Assembly (NCBI RefSeq): GCF_002006345.1
Contig: NZ_LZZM01000053.1
Span: forward strand, 34,834 to 98,833
DNA from: Clostridium puniceum
GTDB taxonomy: Bacteria; Bacillota; Clostridia; Clostridiales; Clostridiaceae
Length of the DNA: 64,000 nt
Reading direction: 5' to 3'
Below, piece after piece: positions 47,883 through 56,931 of this stretch (within the stretch, counting starts at the first letter, position 1; the number at the start of each line of letters is the position of its first letter). The notes beneath the pieces are model-generated. The model searched no databases. It had not been told where the DNA came from and saw only the letters and a program-made list of their open reading frames with translations. A program made the translations under genes and the position numbers.

Positions 47883-49622
47883 ATGCCTAATATAATTGAT
47901 TGTACTTATAATGGTCAGTACTCATGGTTGATGCAATATATTGAAAAATGTAAGAGCGGAGAAATAATTATTGGCCATGAATTAATGCAGCAACTAGATA
48001 TTTTATTAACTCATTTTGATGATACTGAAATAACTATAGACTTTTCAGATGCACATAAAAGAATCAAATTCATTGAAGAAAAATGTAAACATAGTGAAGC
48101 TCCTTTTGCTGGAAAGCCATTTACATTATTGCTTTACCAAAAAGCTTTCATTGAAGCGATATATTCATTTAAGATATTTGATGAAGAAATAGGAAAGCTT
48201 GTACGGTTATATCAAGATGTACTATTTCTTGTAGGTAGAAAAAATGGGAAAACACCTTTAATATCAGCAATATGTTTATCTGAGTGGTTCTGTGGTCCTA
48301 TGGGATTAAAAATACTTTGCTCAAGTAACGACTATGAATCTGCTGATTTAATGTTTCAAGCAATAAATTCTATGCGTGAGGATAGTCCTGGACTTGAAAA
48401 GCTCACAAGAAAAAATATAAAAGGCATGTTTTTTGGAAATCCTAAGACTAAGAAAAAGAAAGGTAAATTCTCATATCAAAATAAAGGAACAATAAAGAAA
48501 ATTTCAGCTAAAACAGGAGCAAAGGAAGGACGTAATATTGGAGTAGGTGCGGTGGATGAAGTTCACGAATTGAAGGATAATAGTTCAATAATGCCTATTA
48601 GACAAGCATTATCTACCCAAGAAGAACCATTATTTTTTGAATTAACAACAGAAGGAGTTATTAATGATGGGTATTTAGATGGTAGATTAAAAGAAGCTAG
48701 GCAGGTTTTAGATGGAGAACTTGAAAGACCACGTTGGTTAATATGGCTATACACTCAGGACAATGAAAGAGAAGTATGGCAAGATGAAAATAGTCATTAT
48801 AAATCAAATCCATCATTAGGAGTAGTAAAGAAGAAAAGTTTTTTAAGACAAATGATAGAAGAAGCTAAGACAAGCAAGCCAACAAAGGTTTTTGTATTAT
48901 CTAAAGATTTTAATATCAAACAAAATAATGCAGCTGCATGGCTATCTACAGATGATATTGTTAATGAAAAAACTTTTGACTTAGAAGAATTTAGAAACTG
49001 CTTTGCTATAGGTGCTGCTGATTTATCAAAAACTGGTGATTTAACAAGCGCAAGAATAATGTTGATGAAACCAGGAGATGATCATAAGTATTTTCACCAA
49101 AAGTATTTTATTCCACAATCCAAATTAGAGAATCTTTCGAAAGAAGATTTACCTAAATTTAAACAATGGATAAAAGATAAGTATATTGAAGTATCACCAG
49201 GTGGAGAAAATGACTTTAGCTTGGTTACAGCATGGTTCTATAAATTATACAAAGACTATAATATAAGAGTATTTAATACAGGCTATGATAAATGGTCAGC
49301 TATATATTGGGTTAAAGAAATGGAGGGATATGGGTTTGATTGTACAAGAATAAATCAAGATTTTGGAACAATGAGCGATCCAATGAAGTTAGTAGAAAAA
49401 GACCTTCAAAAGAAACTAATTATATTTAATAATAATCCAGTTGATAAGTGGTGTTTAGAAAATACAGCTTTCACGTTGAATAGTAAATTAGACATAATGC
49501 CAATAAAAGTACAAGGGCAAGATGACAAAAAGATCGATGGAGCTGTAACAATTATAATAGCTTACAGAATCTATATAGATAATAGACCAACATTTTTAGA
49601 TTTAGTCAAAAGAACTGCTTAA
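47883..49622 (+). CDS. terL: terminase large subunit
   Basis: 579 aa packaging motor. ATPase Walker A VGRKNGKTPL near residue 115, Walker B GVGAVDEVHEL near 221 with catalytic Glu; nuclease domain starts with AIGAADLSKTGDLT near 376 (first metal Asp), with later acidic residues. HK97/phage-type TerL. Ribosome binding site weak (GAATGATGATAA). Confidence 0.94.
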   Translation: MPNIIDCTYNGQYSWLMQYIEKCKSGEIIIGHELMQQLDILLTHFDDTEITIDFSDAHKRIKFIEEKCKHSEAPFAGKPFTLLLYQKAFIEAIYSFKIFDEEIGKLVRLYQDVLFLVGRKNGKTPLISAICLSEWFCGPMGLKILCSSNDYESADLMFQAINSMREDSPGLEKLTRKNIKGMFFGNPKTKKKKGKFSYQNKGTIKKISAKTGAKEGRNIGVGAVDEVHELKDNSSIMPIRQALSTQEEPLFFELTTEGVINDGYLDGRLKEARQVLDGELERPRWLIWLYTQDNEREVWQDENSHYKSNPSLGVVKKKSFLRQMIEEAKTSKPTKVFVLSKDFNIKQNNAAAWLSTDDIVNEKTFDLEEFRNCFAIGAADLSKTGDLTSARIMLMKPGDDHKYFHQKYFIPQSKLENLSKEDLPKFKQWIKDKYIEVSPGGENDFSLVTAWFYKLYKDYNIRVFNTGYDKWSAIYWVKEMEGYGFDCTRINQDFGTMSDPMKLVEKDLQKKLIIFNNNPVDKWCLENTAFTLNSKLDIMPIKVQGQDDKKIDGAVTIIIAYRIYIDNRPTFLDLVKRTA

Positions 49623-49635
49623 AGGTGGTGAGGAA

Positions 49636-49821
49636 TTGTTAAAAAAGGTATTAAAAAATATTAGGAAAATATTATCTAAATGCATAGATGATATTTTTCT
49701 TATTATAGGTATTGCATTACTAGCAAGAGGAGTATTTAAAATATTTATTCCAGCGGGATACATAACATTAGGTATTTGTTTTATTGCATTTGCTTTTTTT
49801 ATTGCAAAGAAAGGAGGTTAG
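49636..49821 (+). CDS. small two-helix membrane protein
   Basis: 61 aa, TTG start after GGTGGTGAGGA. Two hydrophobic helices (about residues 15-32 and 37-56) with GYITLGI between. Sits between terL and portal, where unknown small proteins are often found. Confidence 0.5.
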   Translation: MLKKVLKNIRKILSKCIDDIFLIIGIALLARGVFKIFIPAGYITLGICFIAFAFFIAKKGG

Positions 49822-49824
49822 CAG

Positions 49825-51078
49825 ATGTTATTGCAGAGTTTAGTTAATAATAATCAATCAAACAGAAGTTTACAATATGCAAAAATGCTTGATGGTAGTT
49901 ATCCAGCTTTTAGTCAGTTTGGAAAGAATATTTATGTATCCGACATTGTCCAGAACTGCATTGATATAATAGCAAGTGAATGTAGTAAATTGCAGCCTAA
50001 ACATATTTTTACTAATAATCAAGGACTACAACAGATACCAAAGTCCAGTATAAATAGGCTCTTTAAATTTGCGCCTAATGAATTAATGACAACTTCAGAG
50101 TTCATTGAAAAAACAATATGGTTGTTGTTTATGAATTACAATGTTTTTATTTATCCAACTTATGATACTTATAATGATAAGAATGGAAATCAACAAATTT
50201 ATTATACTGGGTTTTACCCTTTAAATCCTTCTCAAGTAGATTTTTTACAAGATCCAAATGGAATTATGTATGTAAAGTTTTATTTTAACAATGGGCAGAA
50301 TTATACTTTGCCATACTCAGATGTGATTCACATTAGAAAGAAGTTTAGTGTAAATGACATAATGGGTGGTGGACATAATGGACAACCAGATAATACAGCA
50401 TTACTAAAGGTATTAGCAATAAATGATACATCATTACAAGGCATTGGGAATGCAATCAAAAGTAGTTTAGCTATAAGGGGAATATTGAAGATAAATACCA
50501 TGATGGATGATGCAGGACAAAAAGCTGAAAGAAAAAGGTTAGATGATTCAATTTCAACAGGTGAATCTGGAATAGTTGCACTAGATTTAAAAGGTGACTA
50601 TACACCATTAACTGTAGATCCCAAACTTATTGATAAAGATACAATGCAATTTCTACAGGATAAAGTATTAAATTGGTATCATGTATCAATGAAAATACTA
50701 AGTGGAGATTATACAGATGAGGAATACCAGGCATTTTATGAACAGGCATTAGAACCTATTTTAATTAGATTAGGTCAAGCTTTTTCTAAATGTATGTTTA
50801 GTAAAAGAGAATTAGATGTTGGGAATGAAATTATATTTTATCAAAAAGACATGATGTATCTTAGTACGAAATCTAAATTAGATTTATTAAGTATAGCAGG
50901 AGCACAGGGATTATTATCAGATGATCAAAAGCTAGCGGCATTAGGATATCCACCATTACCAGATGGAACGGGAAGTCGAAGGACAATAAGTCTTAACTAT
51001 GTAGATACTAATATTGCTGCACAATATCAATTGAATAATGCAAAAATTAAACAGGATGGAGGTAATAGCAATGGATAA
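49825..51078 (+). CDS. portal protein (HK97 family)
   Basis: 417 aa. VSDIVQNCIDIIASECSKLQPKHI near residue 35 and the KVLAINDTSLQGIGNAIKSSL stem region near 195 are HK97-portal features; KILSGDYTDEEYQAFYEQALEPIL follows near 290. Dodecameric DNA gate at the capsid vertex. Overlaps the protease gene start region by 8 nt. Confidence 0.9.
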   Translation: MLLQSLVNNNQSNRSLQYAKMLDGSYPAFSQFGKNIYVSDIVQNCIDIIASECSKLQPKHIFTNNQGLQQIPKSSINRLFKFAPNELMTTSEFIEKTIWLLFMNYNVFIYPTYDTYNDKNGNQQIYYTGFYPLNPSQVDFLQDPNGIMYVKFYFNNGQNYTLPYSDVIHIRKKFSVNDIMGGGHNGQPDNTALLKVLAINDTSLQGIGNAIKSSLAIRGILKINTMMDDAGQKAERKRLDDSISTGESGIVALDLKGDYTPLTVDPKLIDKDTMQFLQDKVLNWYHVSMKILSGDYTDEEYQAFYEQALEPILIRLGQAFSKCMFSKRELDVGNEIIFYQKDMMYLSTKSKLDLLSIAGAQGLLSDDQKLAALGYPPLPDGTGSRRTISLNYVDTNIAAQYQLNNAKIKQDGGNSNG

Positions 51079-51745
51079 AAATTTACCTAAAAAGAATGAA
51101 AAAGCAAAGCGTAATTTTGCAATGGCAGACTTGCGAGCGATTGAACCAAATTCAGATAATCAATCAACAATAAGTGGCCATGCAGCTGTATATGGACAAA
51201 TGACCAATATAGGTGGCTGGTTTAATGAAATTATAGAACCAGGTGCGTTTAATGATACAGATTTTAGAGATGTAGTATTCAGTGTAAATCATGATTTAGA
51301 TAAAATACCACTTGCTAGAAGTAGAAATAATAATGCGAATTCTACATTACAGTTGCAAGTCGACAATATAGGGTTAGCAGTAAGGGCTAACTTAGATATT
51401 GAAAATAATGTTGATGCAAAAAGCTTATACAGTTCCATTAATCGAGGTGATATGGATGGTATGAGTTTTATTTTTTATGTAGAAGAGGAACGTTGGGAAG
51501 GGCTAGATACTAATACACCTACAAGACATATTGAAAAAGTAAAAAAAGTAGTAGAAGTTTCCGTTGTTAGCTTTCCAGCTTATTGCGGAACTGATATAGC
51601 TTCATCAAGAGATAAAGAAGCACTGGATAGTGCGAAACTTGCATTGGAGAATGCACGAACTCAAGAACTGGAGAGTTCAAATGATGAAGAGAAAAGACAA
51701 TTAGAATTAGAAAAATTAAGAACAGAAACATTATTAAAATTTTAG
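51071..51745 (+). CDS. prohead protease (HK97 family)
   Basis: 224 aa from ATG 51071 (MDKNLPKKNEKAKRNF), 6 nt after GGAGGTAA inside the portal gene. FSVNHDLDKIPLARS near residue 77 carries the catalytic His; SLYSSINRGDMDGMSFIFYV near 120-139 carries the Ser. Cleaves the capsid delta domain during maturation. C-terminal coiled tail. Confidence 0.9.
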   Translation: MDKNLPKKNEKAKRNFAMADLRAIEPNSDNQSTISGHAAVYGQMTNIGGWFNEIIEPGAFNDTDFRDVVFSVNHDLDKIPLARSRNNNANSTLQLQVDNIGLAVRANLDIENNVDAKSLYSSINRGDMDGMSFIFYVEEERWEGLDTNTPTRHIEKVKKVVEVSVVSFPAYCGTDIASSRDKEALDSAKLALENARTQELESSNDEEKRQLELEKLRTETLLKF

Positions 51746-51758
51746 GAGAGTGAATTAA

Positions 51759-53066
51759 ATGAAAGATAAGTTATTAAAATTATTTAATCAAAAAAATGCA
51801 AGAAAGCAAGAATTAGCGGCTAAAGCACAATCTACACAAGATATAGCAGAACTAAGAAGCATTAATAGTGAACTGGAGACTTTAAATGCTGAAATAGCGG
51901 ACTTAGATGGAATGATTAAAGAAATTGAAGCAGAGGAAGCAAGAAATGCTACTCCAGGAATAGAATCAGGGGTGGCATCAATGGATCCACCAATAAATCA
52001 ATTACCACAATCAAGAGGGCAACAAATACCAAATAATTTTAATCCGTTAGGAACATATCAATCAAGTTCAGCAACACAACAGAGATCACAATCAACTGAG
52101 GACAAATATTCAACTTTAGAATATAGACAAGCATTTATGAATTTCTGTATTACTGGTGCTATTGCTCCAGAATTAAGAGCAGATGCAACTACTACAGCTG
52201 GAGATGTATCTGCAGTAATACCTTCAACTATTTTAAATGAAGTAATCAAAAAAGTTACTTCATATGGTCAAATATTTAATAGGGTAAGAAAACTTAATGT
52301 TAAGGGTGGATTAACAATTCCAATACTTTCGTTAAAACCTACTGCTACATGGATTGGAGAAAATTCTTCAAGTGATAAACAAAAAGCTGAATCAAATAAA
52401 AATATTTCATTTAGTTATTATGGGCTTGAATGTAAAGTATCTACTTCATTATTAGCAGATACAGTTAGACTTGAAGGATTTGAAAATGTAATTACAGATC
52501 TTATAGTTGAAGCTATGACTAAAGCTTTAGATTTAGCAATTTTGAAGGGGACAGGAACAGGACAACCTTTGGGAATAACAAAGGATACTAGAATACCAGC
52601 AACGCAAATAATTACTCTTAAACCAGATGAAATAACTTCATGGAGTGCTTGGAAGAAAAAAGTATTTGCGAAAATGCCTTTATCATATAAGGGTGGAGCA
52701 AGTTTCTTTATGGCAAGTGGTACATTTGAAGGCTACATTGATGGAATAGTGGATACAAATGGACAACCAATTGGAAGAGTAAACTATGGAATTACTAGTG
52801 GACCACAAGAAAGTTTTGGTGGAAAAGCAGTAGTACAGGTGGAAGATGACATAATTTCACCTTATGATGATGCTGCAACAGGTGATGTAATTGCAGTCTA
52901 TTGTAACTTAAGTAACTATGGATTTAATTCAAATATGCAAATGTTAATGTATAGATACTTTGATAATGATAAGAATGAGTATGTTGATAAGGCTATTTTA
53001 ATCGCAGATGGAAAGATTATCGATCCTAATGGTGTAGTTATTGTTAAGAAAGGTGCAACAGCATAG
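51759..53066 (+). CDS. major capsid protein (HK97 fold)
   Basis: 435 aa. Residues 1-70 are the coiled-coil scaffold/delta domain (LFNQKNARKQELAAKAQ...EIEAEEARN), then a Gln/Ser-rich linker where the protease should cut (about 75-115), then the mature HK97 fold with TPGDVSAVIPSTILNEV-like ATTTAGDVSAVIPSTI and GTGTGQPLGI. GGAGAG before ATG. Confidence 0.92.
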   Translation: MKDKLLKLFNQKNARKQELAAKAQSTQDIAELRSINSELETLNAEIADLDGMIKEIEAEEARNATPGIESGVASMDPPINQLPQSRGQQIPNNFNPLGTYQSSSATQQRSQSTEDKYSTLEYRQAFMNFCITGAIAPELRADATTTAGDVSAVIPSTILNEVIKKVTSYGQIFNRVRKLNVKGGLTIPILSLKPTATWIGENSSSDKQKAESNKNISFSYYGLECKVSTSLLADTVRLEGFENVITDLIVEAMTKALDLAILKGTGTGQPLGITKDTRIPATQIITLKPDEITSWSAWKKKVFAKMPLSYKGGASFFMASGTFEGYIDGIVDTNGQPIGRVNYGITSGPQESFGGKAVVQVEDDIISPYDDAATGDVIAVYCNLSNYGFNSNMQMLMYRYFDNDKNEYVDKAILIADGKIIDPNGVVIVKKGATA

Positions 53067-53115
53067 TGAAAAGGGACTTATGTCCCAACTATGTTAATAA
53101 GAAAGAAGGTGTTGT

Positions 53116-53400
53116 ATGAGTTTGACAAATGAAGAGTTATTAGAAAAAGTTAAATTAGGGCTTAATGCAGATGATTCAGATGATAATGATAATAATTTAT
53201 TAATAAAAACTATTGGAGTTAAACAATATATGCTAAATAGTGGAGTATCTAAGGAGCAGATTGAAACAGATTTAGGAATAGTAACTCTTACAATAGGCGT
53301 AAATGATGTATGGGATTTGACACAAGGAGAATTAAAGTTCTCTGCTTTGTTTAATTGTATGACTACTCAATTATCAATTAAAAGTTTAATAACTACTTAA
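53116..53400 (+). CDS. head-tail connector protein
   Basis: 94 aa. Helical; LLIKTIGVKQYMLNSGVSKEQIE and the C-terminal region resemble the gp6-like connector/adaptor that docks under the portal. Placement after capsid supports this. Confidence 0.65.
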   Translation: MSLTNEELLEKVKLGLNADDSDDNDNNLLIKTIGVKQYMLNSGVSKEQIETDLGIVTLTIGVNDVWDLTQGELKFSALFNCMTTQLSIKSLITT

Positions 53401-53412
53401 AGTAGGTGAAGT

Positions 53413-53742
53413 ATGAATGAAAGGTTAGATAAACGGATAGAGATTTGGGGTAATATAGAATTCTTAAATAAAGAGTTAAACGAAACGGAATTTGAGAAAA
53501 AGAAAATAAAAAATATATGGTCTAAAATAATACCTCAGACAGGATCATTGCAAAAGCAACAGGCTAATACAGTATTATCTAATGTAACTCATAAAATTAA
53601 GGTTAGATATGCAGCTGCTAAAGATGTAACTCAAGATATGTGGTTTATATATAAAGGACATAGATTCGATATTAAATATATACTTAATCCTTATTATTCA
53701 AATGAGTTTTTAGAAATATTTTGTGAAGAGATAATTGGATAA
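53413..53742 (+). CDS. head closure protein
   Basis: 109 aa. RLDKRIEIWGNIEF start, Q-rich turn, then TQDMWFIYKGHRFDIKYILNPYYSNEFLEIFCEE, the pattern of SPP1 gp16/HK97 gp7 head-closure proteins. ATG after TAGGTGA. Confidence 0.8.
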   Translation: MNERLDKRIEIWGNIEFLNKELNETEFEKKKIKNIWSKIIPQTGSLQKQQANTVLSNVTHKIKVRYAAAKDVTQDMWFIYKGHRFDIKYILNPYYSNEFLEIFCEEIIG

Positions 53743-53775
53743 AATTAAGGACTATTTTTTAGGGAAGGTGGTACT

Positions 53776-54228
53776 ATGAGGGATGTATTTGATATAAGTG
53801 AGTTAACAAAATTTGAAAAGAGCTTAGTTGAAAAAATTAATGATACTATGCCAAAAGAATCTAAAAAATTTATAAAAAAGCAATCTGGAAAACTTAATAA
53901 AAAAAATAAGCAAGTATTCAAGAGTAAAGGTATAGGAGAAGAAACTGGAAATTTAATTAAAGGTTTTAAAAGTGGGAAAGCCTATAAATATCAAGGTGTT
54001 TGGAGTTCTAGAGCGTATAATAGTAGTCCTCACGCTCATCTATTAAATGACGGGTACATGTGGGCACCGCATAAAAAAATTGCAAAAGGACAAAAACAAA
54101 TTCAAAGTGGTGAGGAACACTTTATTCCAGGGTTTCATTTTATGGAAGAAGCAGCTAAGAATTTTGAAAGTGGATACTATTTAGATGTTGAAGAACTTTT
54201 GCATAATGTATTTATAAAGGGGTTATAG
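53776..54228 (+). CDS. HK97 gp10-like neck/tail completion protein
   Basis: 150 aa. FDISELTKFEKSLVEKI start and SSPHAHLLNDGYMWAPH near 84-100 with a closing FIPGFHFMEEA are typical of gp10-like proteins joining head and tail. ATG after GAAGGTGG. Confidence 0.8.
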   Translation: MRDVFDISELTKFEKSLVEKINDTMPKESKKFIKKQSGKLNKKNKQVFKSKGIGEETGNLIKGFKSGKAYKYQGVWSSRAYNSSPHAHLLNDGYMWAPHKKIAKGQKQIQSGEEHFIPGFHFMEEAAKNFESGYYLDVEELLHNVFIKGL

Positions 54229-54230
54229 AT

Positions 54231-54731
54231 ATGATCACATTACAACAAATAAATAAAGCGATTAATGATACTATAAAAGGTGCTTTAAGTTGTACGAATT
54301 TTAGTGATGTTCTGATAAAATCAGAAGATATACAAGAAGCATTAAAAAAAAGCGCAGATGGTTCAATTAATTCTGAAATAAGACCAAGCATAAAAGTTAA
54401 ACTAGAACAAAGTAAAATTGAAAAATTTAATAGTCGTAATAAAGAAAGAACTCTCACAGTAAGGGTTTATTTTTTTGCAAAAGATAGATACAAGTACAAA
54501 AACGATAACATGAAAATGCAGGATATTCTTGAGAATGCTTTTCTTGAGGATATAAAAGTAACAGATACTTTTTATATGCCAATTCTAGAAGATGGAGTTG
54601 ATTTTAGTGTTACTGATTCAGTTTTGCAATGTAGTTTTGACTTATATTCAGTTGAATTGATTTCAGAAGAACCAGGAGAACCAATGGAAGAATTAAAATT
54701 AGATTTTAATTTACATGAAATAAAAGATTAA
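54231..54731 (+). CDS. tail terminator-like protein
   Basis: 166 aa. Starts MITLQQINKAINDTIKG; SIKVKLEQSKIEKFNSRNKERTLTVRVYFFAKD is the strand-rich core of the tail-terminator family used by contractile phages (XkdJ region). Ends 16 nt before the sheath gene. Confidence 0.65.
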   Translation: MITLQQINKAINDTIKGALSCTNFSDVLIKSEDIQEALKKSADGSINSEIRPSIKVKLEQSKIEKFNSRNKERTLTVRVYFFAKDRYKYKNDNMKMQDILENAFLEDIKVTDTFYMPILEDGVDFSVTDSVLQCSFDLYSVELISEEPGEPMEELKLDFNLHEIKD

Positions 54732-54747
54732 GAAAGGTGATGATAAT

Positions 54748-55854
54748 ATGGCAGTTAGATTACCATGGATAGATGTAATTTTCAAACAGCTTGCTAATAC
54801 TTTTAGAAGCAGAAGTGAGAGAGGTGTGGCTATTCTTATTGTTAGAGATGATACAGATAAAACATTTGACAATAAAAAATATTCAACACTTGAAGAATTA
54901 TTAAAAGATAAGGATTTATATACTTCATCTAATTATCAATATATGCAAGATGTTTTAAATTTTAAAGCTTATAAGTTAGTAGTAATCAGAATTAATGCTA
55001 CTGCAACAGGAGAGGAAACTATTCCTACAATAGCAGATGCCTTAAAGATAGTTGAAAAAACTGTTAGAAGTGGTTGGATTTCATTTCCGGATGGGTTAGC
55101 AGCGGATTATCAATCTTTAGCGGATTGGGTTAAAGCAAAAGAAAATGTTGGGTTAACATACAAAGCTATAGTGTATAAGGTTGTAGCAGATAGTAAACAA
55201 GTAGTCAATTTCACAAATCCTAGTATTACTTTTAAAGGTGATAGAGGAAAATTCACAGGAGATAAATATTTACCGTCACTTTTAGGTATTTTAGCATCTT
55301 GTAATGTTAGTAGATCATCAACATATTTTATATGCACTAATTTAGCAGCAATTGAAACTGTAGTAGATGAAGAAGTAGCGGTTAAAGCTGGAGAATTTAT
55401 ACTTATTAACGATGTAGATGAAATTAAAGTCGGTTTGGGAATTAACAGCTTACAAACTATAAGTGAAGAAACAAATACAACAGAGGATATGAAATATATA
55501 GACATAGTCGAAGCCATGAATTTGATTACAGATGATATTAAATCAATTTTTAAATCAGATTATTTAGGCAAAAAGAAAAATAGTGTTGATAATCAGATGG
55601 TACTTGTTTCAGCAATAGTTTCATATTTTAAAGAACTTACAAAAGAAAATATCCTTGATCCTGAATTTAGTAATACTTGTGATATAAATATTCCAGAACA
55701 AAGAAAAGCACTTATTACTATAAAAGGAGAGGCAAGTGAATGGGATGATACAAAAGTTAAAAATAACACTTACAAGAGAAGTGTTTTCTTACTTGGAGAT
55801 ATAAAAATATTAGGCGGAATGGAAAACCTAAAACTTGTATTAACAATGAATTAG
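54748..55854 (+). CDS. tail sheath protein (XkdK-like)
   Basis: 368 aa. PWIDVIFKQLANTFRSRSERGVAIL at the start, a middle domain, and the conserved C-terminal segment VFLLGDIKILGGMENLKLVLTMN. Polymerises around the tube and contracts. It fixes the particle as a myovirus. AAAGGTGATG before ATG. Confidence 0.9.
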   Translation: MAVRLPWIDVIFKQLANTFRSRSERGVAILIVRDDTDKTFDNKKYSTLEELLKDKDLYTSSNYQYMQDVLNFKAYKLVVIRINATATGEETIPTIADALKIVEKTVRSGWISFPDGLAADYQSLADWVKAKENVGLTYKAIVYKVVADSKQVVNFTNPSITFKGDRGKFTGDKYLPSLLGILASCNVSRSSTYFICTNLAAIETVVDEEVAVKAGEFILINDVDEIKVGLGINSLQTISEETNTTEDMKYIDIVEAMNLITDDIKSIFKSDYLGKKKNSVDNQMVLVSAIVSYFKELTKENILDPEFSNTCDINIPEQRKALITIKGEASEWDDTKVKNNTYKRSVFLLGDIKILGGMENLKLVLTMN

Positions 55855-55865
55855 GAGGTGCGAAA

Positions 55866-56291
55866 ATGGTAGATGTTAATAGAATACTTAAAGGTAAAGA
55901 TGGAGAAATGTGGTTTAATGGACAACTATTAGCCTCATTAAAAAAGATAGAAGCAAAAGTTAAAGGAGATTTTGAAGATATTAATCTTTGCGGAGACCCT
56001 TCCACACATTCAGTTTATAATGGGTGGAGCGGTGAAGGCAGCTTTATTTGTTTAAAAATTGATTCAACCGTATGGAAGCTAGTAGCTGAGGCGTATAAGA
56101 CTGGCGTAATGCCACCTATTAAGATTATTACACGCTTAACAGACAAATCAACTGGGCAATCTGAAAGAGCAGCTATTGAAGGAATAACTATTACAGAATT
56201 TGCGTTAGCAAGTTTTGAAGCGAAAAAAATGCTAGAAGAAGAATACCCATTCAAATTCAGTGATTATGAGATATTAGAATCGATAGCTTAA
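55866..56291 (+). CDS. tail tube protein (XkdM-like)
   Basis: 141 aa. NRILKGKDGEMWFNGQLLASLKKIEAKV at the start and FALASFEAKKMLEEEYPFKFSDYEILE at the end match the XkdM family. Follows the sheath after 11 nt with GGAGGTG. Confidence 0.92.
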   Translation: MVDVNRILKGKDGEMWFNGQLLASLKKIEAKVKGDFEDINLCGDPSTHSVYNGWSGEGSFICLKIDSTVWKLVAEAYKTGVMPPIKIITRLTDKSTGQSERAAIEGITITEFALASFEAKKMLEEEYPFKFSDYEILESIA

Positions 56292-56297
56292 TTTTAT

Positions 56298-56330
56298 GGA
56301 CATTCATAGGAGTGTCCTTTATTTATAATT
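56298..56330 (+). terminator. hairpin after the tail tube gene
   Basis: GGACATT/AGTGTCC stem (one G-T pair, 6-nt loop) followed by TTTATTTATAATT. Could be a partial terminator lowering expression of the chaperone and tape measure compared with sheath and tube. Confidence 0.5.
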
Positions 56331-56351
56331 AATAAATTGGAGGATTAGAAG

Positions 56352-56744
56352 ATGAATAAAGAAATTAGTAAAAAAGCAACATTAGAGGATTTTGTAGCAA
56401 AGAAAGTGAAAAAAGAAAAAGATAAAGATAAAACCAAGGATATATATGTTACTAGTATGGATAGAGCAATCACATTAAAAAAACCAAGTGAAGAAAGAAT
56501 TTATTCTTATGCAAATGAAATTGGAGATAAACCTGACTTAGCTTCAACTATAGAAGCCAATAGAAAGTTAATATATGATTGCTGTCAAGAACTTAAAGAG
56601 CCACAAGTTATTGAAGCATTAGAATTGAAAGATCCTTACGATATTCCTAGAATTTTATTTGATATTGCAGATATTAAAGAAATAATGAATCAATTTAACG
56701 AATTGCTTGGCAATACAAATATTGAGGAAGAAATAAAAAACTAA
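56352..56744 (+). CDS. tail assembly chaperone, short form (XkdN-like, gpG analogue)
   Basis: 130 aa. ATLEDFVAKKVKKEKDKDK at the start, ITLKKPSEERIYSYANEIG near 40, and LKDPYDIPRILFDIADIKEIMNQF near 95-118, as in XkdN-like tail chaperones. The last codons read GAA-ATA-AAA-AAC-TAA, creating a slippery A-AAA-AAC at 56735-56741. Confidence 0.85.
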   Translation: MNKEISKKATLEDFVAKKVKKEKDKDKTKDIYVTSMDRAITLKKPSEERIYSYANEIGDKPDLASTIEANRKLIYDCCQELKEPQVIEALELKDPYDIPRILFDIADIKEIMNQFNELLGNTNIEEEIKN

Positions 56745-56929
56745 TAGAGCATGATGAAGATGCGAACATGATAGCTTTTTACCTAGTGCGTGGATTTAAA
56801 TTAGAATATCTATTAAATAAAACGCACTTAGAAAAAGCTTTTTTTCATTGTGCAAGGAAAGAATATTATGAAGAAGAAAAGTTAAAATGGAGATCCATAT
56901 TGTCAGAGGCATTTGGTGGAGGTGAATAA
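56741..56929 (+). CDS. -1 frame extension of the tail chaperone (gpGT analogue)
   Basis: After a -1 slip on A-AAA-AAC the frame stays open for 62 codons (LIEHDEDANMIAFYLVRG... to FGGGE) and ends 2 nt before the tape-measure start. Fusion length about 192 aa. No good ribosome binding site precedes the first internal ATG (56768), which favours frameshifting over separate initiation. No strong stimulatory stem is seen downstream. Confidence 0.75.
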   Translation, partial: LIEHDEDANMIAFYLVRGFKLEYLLNKTHLEKAFFHCARKEYYEEEKLKWRSILSEAFGGGE

Positions 56930-56931
56930 GT

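Noticed and set aside
56768..56929. Independent small gene starting at ATG 56768
   Set aside because: No ribosome binding site, and the frame is entered exactly by the slippery A-AAA-AAC, so an extension by frameshift is the better reading.
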